Of a stretch of 5,883 nucleotides of DNA, positions 1-5,008 are shown one piece after another. Source of the stretch: an uncultured Xanthobacteraceae bacterium (GTDB taxonomy: Bacteria; Pseudomonadota; Alphaproteobacteria; Rhizobiales; Xanthobacteraceae); assembly GCA_955652925.1 (NCBI GenBank), contig CATPCO010000596.1, positions 1 to 5,883 of the forward strand. The letters run 5' to 3'. The notes under the pieces were generated by a model. The model saw nothing but the letters and a program-made list of their open reading frames with translations, was not told the origin of the DNA and searched no databases. Numbering within the stretch: the first letter of the stretch is position 1; each line of letters opens with the position of its first letter. The position numbers and the translations under genes are program-made.

Positions 1-345
1 ATCAGGTTCGAGCATTTCGACGAGACCGTTCGGCGTGATCCGTGGTTTACGGGTTTTGCGCCCAAGCTCCACGTCGCGGCCCCCTCTGACATTGACCGGC
101 TCTATCCGCAGCTGCGCCCCGCCCGCGTGACGGTCACCACAGGGCGCGGCAAATTCACCCGACAAGCCGATGAGGCGCTCGGCTCCCGACTCGTGCCGCT
201 TGATGATGATGGCTTGCGGGCGAAATTTGTCGGGCTTGTCGATGCCGCTTATGGTCCTGCGCGTGCAAAAGATCTCGCGCAACGACTTTGGTGCGTGGAA
301 GCAACGCAAGACGTTTCGCCGCTGGTTGAAGCAATGACCGAGTAA
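1..345 (+). CDS. MmgE/PrpD family protein, C-terminal part (5' end outside window)
   Basis: The frame is open from base 1 and stops at TAA 343-345, giving 114 visible residues; the start lies before the window. The visible part resembles the C-terminal domain of the MmgE/PrpD family: a segment of the type KLHVAAPSDIDRLYP, then VTVTTGRGK, then PLDDDGLRAKFVGLV (family pattern of a Pro-Leu-Asp-rich turn followed by an L..KF helix), ending in a helical tail with DVSPLVEAM. The family includes 2-methylcitrate dehydratase (PrpD), cis-aconitate decarboxylase and many uncharacterised dehydratase-like enzymes, all cytoplasmic. The catalytic residues lie in the missing N-terminal part, so the reaction cannot be assigned. 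It is followed after 81 nt by the transporter cluster on the same strand. Linkage to a carboxylic acid pathway is only a guess. Confidence 0.78.
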   Translation: MRFEHFDETVRRDPWFTGFAPKLHVAAPSDIDRLYPQLRPARVTVTTGRGKFTRQADEALGSRLVPLDDDGLRAKFVGLVDAAYGPARAKDLAQRLWCVEATQDVSPLVEAMTE

Positions 346-368
346 TGAACGAAGGCCCGTCAGAATGG

Positions 369-403
369 ACCCGCGGGTCAAGCCCAGGGTCAAGCCCGCG
401 GGT
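369..403. repeat. GC-rich palindrome with tandem 12-nt repeat upstream of the ABC operon
   Basis: ACCCGCGGG (369-377) is the reverse complement of CCCGCGGGT (395-403), giving a 9-bp stem around a 17-nt loop. The interior is a tandem duplication: GGGTCAAGCCC at 375-385 and again at 387-397, with one base (A386) between them. No T-run follows on the + strand, so it is not a classical intrinsic terminator for the upstream gene. It resembles the short CCCGCGGG...CCCGCGGG intergenic palindromes I associate with Bradyrhizobium-type genomes. It ends 24 nt before the start codon of the binding protein, so it would sit in that gene's leader or promoter. I see no convincing -35/-10 pair in 346-426. Confidence 0.6.
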
Positions 404-413
404 GACCACAAAT

Positions 414-420
414 GAGGAGG
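414..420 (+). promoter_or_regulatory. Ribosome binding site of the ABC binding protein gene
   Basis: GAGGAGG at 414-420 lies 6 nt before ATG 427. This decides the start: an in-frame ATG at 412 overlaps the Shine-Dalgarno sequence itself and has nothing comparable in front of it. Confidence 0.8.
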
Positions 421-426
421 TCGCGA

Positions 427-1404
427 ATGTCCAAAATCAGCAGCTTCCTTGTTGTGCTGGCCGCGCTTTTGCTCGTAAGCGCTGCGCCGGCAGCGGCGGA
501 AGACGTTGTCGTTACCCAGTACAAGGCGGATCCCTCCGGAGCAGCATTCGCGGTTGCGATTGACAAGGGCTTCTTCAAACAAGCAGGCATCGACATCACC
601 GGCGTGATCTCGGGCGCGGGCGGCGGCACATCGGTCCGCAGCGCTATCGCCAGCGATCTCGGCTTTGGCGAGGTGTCTCCCGCTCCCGTCATCTCGGCCA
701 TCGAGCAGGGCCAGGACATCAAGATTGTCTATCTCGGTTCGCGCTCGCTTGCCGATAACGTCGTAATCGTCATGCCGAATTCTCCAATTAAGTCCGTGCA
801 GGACCTCAAGGGCAAGAAATTCGCCATCAGCAACCCGAAGTCGCTGGGAGAGATGACGGCGGTCCTGGTATTCGAGCAGGCTGGGCTCAAGCCCGATGAC
901 GTGCAGCGCGTTGCGCTCGGAAGCCTCTCTGGCGCGCTCACGGCGCTCGAGAACGGGGCTGTCGATGCCACCAGCATTCCCGGCATCCTGTTCCTCGCCC
1001 GCGGCGGCGAGAGCAAATATCGCGTCTTGTTGGGGCCAAAGGAGCTGCCGTTATTGCCCCCCGCGGTCGGCATTGCCACGAGCGATCTCATGCAAAAGCA
1101 TGGCGATAAGTTGCGTGCGCTCATCGCCGGCCGGCGCGAAGGGGTGAAATTCATTTACGACCATACCCCCGAAGCAATCACGATCTTGAGCAGGATCTAC
1201 GAGCCTTTGCCGCCGAAGGATGTGGAAACCCTGGTCAGGCAATTGGTCGAGGCGAAATTCTGGAGCGAGGGGCAGATCGAATTGCAGGGGCTGCAGAACG
1301 CGGTGCGGGCCATGAAATATGTCGGCTCGCTGGAAAAAGACGTCGATCTCACCAAGATAATCAATACGTCCTTCCTGCCGGCCGACCTTGCGGCCATCAA
1401 ATAA
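427..1404 (+). CDS. ABC transporter substrate-binding protein, NitT/TauT (NMT1/THI5-like) type
   Basis: A 325-residue secreted binding protein that would capture a small solute in the periplasm and hand it to the permeases encoded downstream. From ATG 427, residues 1-24 form a signal peptide: MSK, a hydrophobic core (roughly 7-19), then a PAAA cleavage region before E25. The mature part has the fold markers of the SsuA/NrtA/THI5-like group: AFAVAIDKGFFKQAGID near the N-terminus (ligand-site loop followed by 'GFF...GI'), a GAGGGTSVRSAI segment, and a second-domain motif SVQDLKGKKFAIS with a GALTALENGAVDA helix. Members bind nitrate, aliphatic sulfonates, taurine, pyrimidine precursors or aromatics; nothing here fixes the ligand. 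The stop codon TAA shares its last base with the ATPase start (TAATG), indicating translational coupling. No lipobox cysteine is seen, so it is probably soluble. Confidence 0.88.
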   Translation: MSKISSFLVVLAALLLVSAAPAAAEDVVVTQYKADPSGAAFAVAIDKGFFKQAGIDITGVISGAGGGTSVRSAIASDLGFGEVSPAPVISAIEQGQDIKIVYLGSRSLADNVVIVMPNSPIKSVQDLKGKKFAISNPKSLGEMTAVLVFEQAGLKPDDVQRVALGSLSGALTALENGAVDATSIPGILFLARGGESKYRVLLGPKELPLLPPAVGIATSDLMQKHGDKLRALIAGRREGVKFIYDHTPEAITILSRIYEPLPPKDVETLVRQLVEAKFWSEGQIELQGLQNAVRAMKYVGSLEKDVDLTKIINTSFLPADLAAIK

Positions 1405-2231
1405 TGGACAAGCTTTCCGGCGACGGCGCAATTCACGCGCGGCTTGCCGGTGTCACGCGCGTCTATCCGGCCGCCGCCGGCCACCCGGCGGTGCACGCGC
1501 TCGGACCGGTCGATCTCGATCTCAAAAGGGGCGAGTTCTTTGCCGTTGTCGGACCTTCGGGCTGCGGCAAGTCGACGCTGCTCGAACTGCTCGCCGGCTT
1601 GCAGCCGCCGACGGAAGGGATGGTGACGTTCGAAGGACAATCCATCAGCGGCACCGTGCCTGATGGAATCGGCGTCGTGTTCCAGGAGGATGCCACGTTC
1701 CCTTGGCTCACCGTCTGGGACAATGCGGCCTTCGGACTGCGCCGCGCCGGCGCGCCGGCGGCCGAAGTGCGCAGCCGCGTCGATGATGCGATCGCCTTCA
1801 TGGGGCTTAAAGATTTTGCCCGCGCCTATCCGCTGCAGCTCTCCGGCGGCATGCGCCAGCGCGTCTGCATTGCGCGCACGCTGGTGCTGCAGCCGCGGCT
1901 CATTCTGCTTGATGAGCCGTTCGGGGCGCTCGATGCGCAGACCCGCCTCCTCATGGGCGAGGAGGTTCTGCGACTGTGGCGGGGCACGGGGGCGACCATC
2001 CTTTTGATCACGCACGCGCTTGATGAAGCCGCAATGCTGGCGGACCGCGTTGGAGCGATGTCGGCGCGTCCCGGCCGTTTCATTGAGATCATCGCGACCG
2101 GCTGGCAGCGCGAGCGCGACAGCTCCATTGTGCGCGAGCCGGCATTCGCGGAGATTACCGGACGGCTGTGGGATAATTTGCGGGGCGAATCGCTCAAAGC
2201 GCTCGGCCATTCCGGCGTAGCGGCGGAGTGA
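1404..2231 (+). CDS. ABC transporter ATP-binding protein, NitT/TauT (SsuB/TauB/NrtD-like) type
   Basis: A 275-residue cytoplasmic ATPase that drives import through the two permeases. All nucleotide-binding motifs are present and intact: Walker A GPSGCGKST (50-58), Q-loop glutamine Q94 in VVFQED, signature LSGGM (146-150) followed by RQRV, Walker B LILLDEP (166-172) with D-loop GALD, and the switch histidine H204 in LLITHALDEA. The spacing and the FQED...PWLTVWDN and DEPFGALDAQTR segments are typical of the sulfonate/taurine/nitrate branch. Length is normal for that branch (about 250-280). The ATG overlaps the binding-protein stop by one base and has no obvious Shine-Dalgarno sequence, so re-initiation is likely. 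It is separated from the permease genes by 136 nt carrying the REP pair, unusual in an otherwise overlapping operon. Substrate specificity is not set by this subunit. Confidence 0.93.
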   Translation: MDKLSGDGAIHARLAGVTRVYPAAAGHPAVHALGPVDLDLKRGEFFAVVGPSGCGKSTLLELLAGLQPPTEGMVTFEGQSISGTVPDGIGVVFQEDATFPWLTVWDNAAFGLRRAGAPAAEVRSRVDDAIAFMGLKDFARAYPLQLSGGMRQRVCIARTLVLQPRLILLDEPFGALDAQTRLLMGEEVLRLWRGTGATILLITHALDEAAMLADRVGAMSARPGRFIEIIATGWQRERDSSIVREPAFAEITGRLWDNLRGESLKALGHSGVAAE

Positions 2232-2239
2232 TTTGATCC

Positions 2240-2276
2240 GTAGCCCGCGTTGAGCGAAGCGAAACGCGGGAACGCC
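2240..2276 (+). repeat. REP-like hairpin element, copy 1
   Basis: A 37-nt element beginning GTAGCCCG and ending CGGGAACGCC. CCCGCGTT (2244-2251) pairs with AACGCGGG (2263-2270), an 8-bp perfect stem around an 11-nt loop GAGCGAAGCGA (2252-2262). It starts 9 nt after the ATPase stop. Copy 2 faces it at 2310-2346. It resembles dispersed palindromic repeats of Bradyrhizobium-like genomes; genome copy number cannot be seen from here. Confidence 0.8.
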
Positions 2277-2309
2277 TTCCTGTAGCACCAAGCGCGCGTA
2301 TGCTGAACC

Positions 2310-2346
2310 GGCGTTCCCGGATGTCGCTTCGCTCCATCCGGGCTAC
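2310..2346 (-). repeat. REP-like hairpin element, copy 2 (inverted)
   Basis: Read on the - strand this is the same 37-nt element as copy 1, with 31 of 37 positions identical. The stem is CCCGGATG/CATCCGGG (+ strand arms 2316-2323 and 2335-2342) around the same loop sequence. All six differences lie in the stem and make three compensated base pairs. Together with copy 1 it forms a BIME-like facing pair with a 33-nt spacer (2277-2309), in which I see nothing recognisable. It ends 21 nt before the permease A start. Confidence 0.8.
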
Positions 2347-2367
2347 AAGTGTTTGCCGGACCATTGA

Positions 2368-3126
2368 ATGGCTCACATCGCCACCATCAGGCTCATCGTC
2401 ATTATCGCGGCGATTGCGGCGCTCGAGCTTGCCTGCCGGACGGGCCTCATCGATCATCGCATCATCGTGCCGCCTTCAGAGATGGCAGCCACGCTCATTC
2501 GGATCCTGGCATCGGGAACTATCACCGGCGATATTGCGCGCACCCTGGGCATGATCGCGATTGCCGCGCTCGTGTCGATCGCGCTCGGCTTTGCGCTCGG
2601 CCTCCTGGTTCACGCAACGCCACGAGTACGACAGGCACTCGACCCGCTGTTCGCCACCTATTATGCCGTGCCGATCTTCATCTTCTATCCCGTGCTGATC
2701 GCCATCTTCGGCTTGTCTCTCGTTCCCATTGTGCTGATTGCGATCGCGACAGCGATCGTCGCCATGATCATCGCCACTTTGAATGGGCTCGACCGCGTGC
2801 CGCGCGTCTTGAGCAAGGTCGCGCGGGTTCACCGGATGGGCAAGCTCGCGACTGCCATCCGATTGCAGCTACCGGCGGCCGCGCCTTATCTCTTTACCGG
2901 AATCAAGCTGGCGGTGAGCTACGCTTTCATTGCCGTCATCGCAAGCGAGTTCATCCTCGCGCCCGTGGGGCTCGGTCGCGACATTGCCGATGCCTATGCC
3001 GACTTCAACAATCCGCGCATGTATGCGCTGATGCTGTTCGTGCTGGTCGTCTCGACCGTCGTGAACATGACGCTGCACGCGCTCGATCTGCACTGGACGC
3101 AGCAGCGCGGGCGCAGGGAATCATGA
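2368..3126 (+). CDS. ABC transporter permease A, NitT/TauT (SsuC/TauC-like) type
   Basis: A 252-residue inner-membrane subunit with about six hydrophobic segments (near residues 6-22, 60-82, 98-115, 118-138, 180-196 and 218-237). The periplasmic loop after the first segment has the IVPPSEM motif common in this family. The cytoplasmic coupling loop that docks on the ATPase lies about 150-173 and reads ARVHRMGKLATAIRLQLPAA; the LP.A.P part is canonical, but arginine (R156) occupies the usual 'EAA...G' glycine position if aligned on P169. The segment EFILAPVGLGRDIADA matches the family's conserved region after transmembrane segment 5. An in-frame TGA (2365-2367) directly precedes ATG 2368, so this is the most upstream ATG possible. 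The Shine-Dalgarno sequence is weak (CCGGA, 7 nt upstream). The 3' end overlaps permease B by 4 nt (ATGA). Confidence 0.9.
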   Translation: MAHIATIRLIVIIAAIAALELACRTGLIDHRIIVPPSEMAATLIRILASGTITGDIARTLGMIAIAALVSIALGFALGLLVHATPRVRQALDPLFATYYAVPIFIFYPVLIAIFGLSLVPIVLIAIATAIVAMIIATLNGLDRVPRVLSKVARVHRMGKLATAIRLQLPAAAPYLFTGIKLAVSYAFIAVIASEFILAPVGLGRDIADAYADFNNPRMYALMLFVLVVSTVVNMTLHALDLHWTQQRGRRES

Positions 3127-3866
3127 GCGCAATGCGTCGCGCAATCGACACAATCACCATCGTCATCGTGCTGCTGCTGGCCTGGCAGGCGCTGCATCAG
3201 ATTGCGGGCGAAACGGCCTTGCCGGGGCCGCTCCCGACGCTGTCCTATCTGACCGGCCTGGTGCAGACTTCCCGATTTGCCGACAACGCCGCGGCCACCG
3301 CTTTGTCCTTCGCACTCGCGCTGATGCTGGCCTACGCAATCGGACTTACGATCGGGGTGTGGATGGGAGCCCATTATCTCTCGGGCGCGGTCGGCGAGCC
3401 GATCCTGGTCGCGCTCTATTCCTTGCCCAAAATTACCCTCTACCCCGTTGTGCTGCTGATTTTCGGGCTGGGAATTTCTGGTAAAGTGGCGTTCGGTGCG
3501 CTGCACGGCATCTTGCCGGTGGCGCTTTTGACCATGGCGGCGATCCGCAACATTTCGCCGGTCTACCTCAAGTCGGCGCGCACCATGAAGCTCTCGCAGG
3601 CGCAGACCGTCCTGACCGTGCTGTTTCCGGCAATGCTGCCGGAAATCGTGTCCGGACTGAGAATCGGCCTCACAGTCACGCTTCTCGGCGTGCTGCTCGC
3701 CGAGATGTTCGCGTCCAAACAGGGACTGGGCTTCCTCATCATGAATGCCATGTCGCTGCTGCAGAACGAGGAGATGATCGCGGTTGCGGTCCTGCTGTTT
3801 GCGTTTGCGGCGCTCGCAAACGCGCTTCTGTTGTGGGCCGAGCACCATTGGCATCCCAGGGTTTGA
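3123..3866 (+). CDS. ABC transporter permease B, NitT/TauT (SsuC/TauC-like) type
   Basis: A 247-residue second permease, clearly different in sequence from permease A, so the importer core is probably a heterodimer. Hydrophobic segments lie near residues 8-27, 60-82, 105-120, 126-142, 180-196 and 216-238. The family hallmark GEPILVALYSLPKITLYPVV (91-110) is present, as is the coupling loop SARTMKLSQAQTVLTVLFP (151-169) followed by an AMLP segment. K156 replaces the glycine usual in the EAA loop. ATG 3123 overlaps the permease A stop as ATGA, and AGGGAA (3115-3120) lies just before it. A second in-frame ATG at 3132 is possible, costing three residues. The frame stays open upstream to 2349 inside permease A, but that extension is out-of-frame readthrough of the permease A coding sequence and not part of this gene. 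Confidence 0.9.
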   Translation: MSAMRRAIDTITIVIVLLLAWQALHQIAGETALPGPLPTLSYLTGLVQTSRFADNAAATALSFALALMLAYAIGLTIGVWMGAHYLSGAVGEPILVALYSLPKITLYPVVLLIFGLGISGKVAFGALHGILPVALLTMAAIRNISPVYLKSARTMKLSQAQTVLTVLFPAMLPEIVSGLRIGLTVTLLGVLLAEMFASKQGLGFLIMNAMSLLQNEEMIAVAVLLFAFAALANALLLWAEHHWHPRV

Positions 3867-3868
3867 TC

Positions 3869-3873
3869 GGGGA
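3869..3873 (+). promoter_or_regulatory. Ribosome binding site of the Crp/Fnr regulator gene
   Basis: GGGGA at 3869-3873 lies 5 nt before ATG 3879 and starts 3 nt after the permease B stop, supporting both the chosen start and co-transcription with the transporter. Confidence 0.55.
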
Positions 3874-3878
3874 CCGGC

Positions 3879-4577
3879 ATGAGCCGAAAAACCGAAACGC
3901 TCGCGAGAATCGGACTGTTTCGCTCGCTTCCTGCGGACAAGATCGAGCTGCTCGATTCGCAATGCTCGTGGAGCAGGGTAAGCCGCAACCAATGGATCCT
4001 GGACTATCAGGAAACCAGCACGGACGTCTTCTTCATTGTGAGCGGGACGGTGCGCGTCAAAATTCAATCGATCTCGGGGCGCGAAGTGCTGCTGCGCGAG
4101 ATCAATGCTGGCGAATTTTTCGGGGAGCTTGCGGCAATCGACAACCAGCCGCGCTCATCGGGCATCCTCGCGATTACTGATGTCACCGTCGCACGCATGC
4201 CGGCATCCGTGTTTCGCGCGGCGGTCCATGCCTATCCCGACGTCTGTGATCAGTTGCTGGCTTTGCTGGCGGGCTACGTGCGGACCATGTCCAATCGCGT
4301 GAACGAGTACACGACACTCGATGCGAAGCATCGCGTCTACGCCGAGCTGCTGCGGCTGTCGCGGCCCGAACCGGCCAATCCTAAGCACGCCGTGGTCTCC
4401 CCACCGCCCGTACACGCGGACCTCGCGGCGCGCGTGAGCATCCGGCGCGAATCCGTCACGCGCGAGCTCAAGGCACTCGAGCGCGCGGGTCTCATCGAGC
4501 GCCGGCGTGGCGCGCTGGTGCTCACCGACACCGCTCGCTTGCGGCAGATGATCGACGATGCGTTCGAAGTGAGCTAA
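3879..4577 (+). CDS. Crp/Fnr family transcriptional regulator
   Basis: A 232-residue cytoplasmic DNA-binding protein. Residues ~10-115 form a cyclic-nucleotide-binding-type beta barrel with the phosphate-cassette segment GEFFGELAAID (78-88) and R92-S93. By hand alignment with E. coli CRP, E83, R92 and S93 correspond to cAMP contacts E72, R82 and S83. S138 matches S128, but M137 replaces T127, so cAMP is possible but not certain. A long dimerisation helix (~115-147) follows. The C-terminal helix-turn-helix (~178-205) has DLAARVSIRRESVTRELKAL, with R190, E191 and R195 in the R-E-x-x-x-R arrangement of CRP that reads TGTGA-type half-sites. Only two cysteines (C29, C123) are present, so an FNR-type iron-sulfur cluster is unlikely. 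It begins 12 nt after permease B and is probably part of that operon. Its 3' end overlaps the convergent small ORF by 56 nt. Confidence 0.9.
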   Translation: MSRKTETLARIGLFRSLPADKIELLDSQCSWSRVSRNQWILDYQETSTDVFFIVSGTVRVKIQSISGREVLLREINAGEFFGELAAIDNQPRSSGILAITDVTVARMPASVFRAAVHAYPDVCDQLLALLAGYVRTMSNRVNEYTTLDAKHRVYAELLRLSRPEPANPKHAVVSPPPVHADLAARVSIRRESVTRELKALERAGLIERRRGALVLTDTARLRQMIDDAFEVS

Positions 4578-4743
4578 GGTGAAGGTAAACGGGGTAGAAC
4601 GCAATCATCCCGCCGATCGCCCACATTCCCTCGCCCAGTTTGGCAGCCATTCCAACGATCAGGATTCCCGCGATGATGATCAGCGGGTGAAGGGGGGCGT
4701 CGATTGCATCTTGAACAGGGGCAGGGGCAGTTGGCGGCGTCAC
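4522..4743 (-). CDS. Small two-helix membrane protein, unknown function
   Basis: A 73-codon ORF from GTG 4743 to TGA 4522-4524. I do not recognise the family. The protein has a proline/alanine-rich start (TPPTAPAPVQDAIDAP), a hydrophobic stretch about residues 20-34 (PLIIIAGILIVGMAA), a short polar turn KLGEG with K35 and E38, a second hydrophobic stretch about 40-56 ending FYPVYLHL, and a basic tail rich in R and S. This suggests a helical hairpin in the inner membrane. Support that it is real: GGAGG lies 8 nt before the GTG, and its 5' two thirds fall where no other gene competes. The last 56 nt overlap the regulator's 3' end on the opposite strand, so the odd polar tail (RTHRRSSAASERCR) may merely reflect that overlap. 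Start codon and Shine-Dalgarno sequence lie in a hairpin (4737-4770). Confidence 0.6.
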   Translation of the reverse strand: MTPPTAPAPVQDAIDAPLHPLIIIAGILIVGMAAKLGEGMWAIGGMIAFYPVYLHLSSLRTHRRSSAASERCR

Positions 4744-4770
4744 GACACGATCCTCCGTTTGTCGTGACGC
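4737..4770 (-). promoter_or_regulatory. 11-bp perfect hairpin holding the RBS and start codon of the small ORF
   Basis: GCGTCACGACA (4737-4747) and TGTCGTGACGC (4760-4770) are exact reverse complements, separated by 12 nt. In the - strand transcript the loop reads AACGGAGGATCG, so the Shine-Dalgarno GGAGG (4756 to 4752) is exposed in the loop while the GTG start codon (4743-4741) is paired in the 3' arm. No T-run follows on either strand, which argues against a terminator. It could be a translational control hairpin or a protein-binding inverted repeat. Confidence 0.6.
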
Positions 4771-4797
4771 GCTATCTAATCGACAGCGCGCGAGAGC

Positions 4798-4817
4798 CCT
4801 GTGCGAAATCGCACAGG
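4798..4817. promoter_or_regulatory. CRP-like palindromic operator candidate
   Basis: CCTGTGCGAAATCGCACAGG is two perfect 9-bp half-sites with a 2-bp centre. The core TGTGC-N6-GCACA (4800-4815) has the geometry of a CRP site (TGTGA-N6-TCACA) with one base changed per half. It is centred about 64 nt before the GTG of the small - strand ORF and about 230 nt beyond the Crp/Fnr gene, whose recognition helix has CRP-type residues. That the neighbouring regulator binds here is inference. No T-run follows on either strand. Confidence 0.5.
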
Positions 4818-4820
4818 ACG

Positions 4821-4859
4821 AAAATAGAAAGGCCCCGGGGAGGTTGTTCGCCGGGGCCT
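4821..4859 (-). terminator. Rho-independent terminator for the Bug/TctC gene
   Basis: Read on the - strand: AGGCCCCGG (4859-4851), a 12-nt loop, CCGGGGCCT (4838-4830), then the T-rich tract TTTCTATTTT (overlapping the stem's last T, 4830-4821). The stem has 9 perfect, almost all G-C pairs. It lies 150 nt downstream of the binding-protein stop on that strand. In the + direction only TCT follows the stem, so it should work mainly leftward. Confidence 0.85.
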
Positions 4860-5008
4860 CTAGCAGCCCCGTTTCGCACTAGGGGGTTGATTCGGAGCCG
4901 CCGGGCCAGACCGTGCGTGGGGAATTGGGCAATTCTAGGCTTAATCCCCGCTGTCCCCGCGCGCCTGAGTTCCATTGCGGGCGGAACTCTCTCTATTCCG
5001 ATGTGCAT
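4860..5008. other. Non-coding 3' region of the Bug/TctC gene
   Basis: No ORF with a credible start or ribosome binding site. Two short perfect inverted repeats are present: GAATTG/CAATTC (4922-4927 and 4930-4935, 2-nt spacer) and GAGTTCC/GGAACTC (4967-4973 and 4983-4989, 9-nt loop). Neither is followed by a T-run. They probably lie in the 3' untranslated part of the binding-protein transcript; I see no further function. Confidence 0.45.

Noticed and set aside
412..426. Upstream in-frame ATG at 412 for the binding protein
   Set aside because: It would add MRRSR encoded by the Shine-Dalgarno sequence itself. ATG 427 has GAGGAGG at ideal spacing and gives a normal signal peptide.
1197..2291. 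Long - strand open frame opposite the ATPase
   Set aside because: It is antisense to a gene with every ATPase motif intact, its composition is atypical, and it has no domain or ribosome binding site that I can see.
2349..3122. Open frame extending permease B upstream to 2349, giving a 505-residue ORF
   Set aside because: The extension is the third frame of permease A. Its translation is rich in R and H with no hydrophobic segments, whereas the overlapping frame encodes a clear permease.
2994..4067. Long - strand open frame opposite permease B and the regulator start
   Set aside because: The translation is dominated by R, Q, H, D and E with no recognisable domain, typical of the antisense of GC-rich membrane protein genes. 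Both + strand genes are well supported.
3879..4577. Regulator as an oxygen-sensing FNR protein
   Set aside because: It lacks the N-terminal cysteine cluster; only C29 and C123 are present. The recognition helix is of the CRP type, not the FNR type.
4798..4817. The 20-bp palindrome as an intrinsic terminator
   Set aside because: No T-run follows it on either strand, and a strong terminator already lies next to it at 4821-4859.
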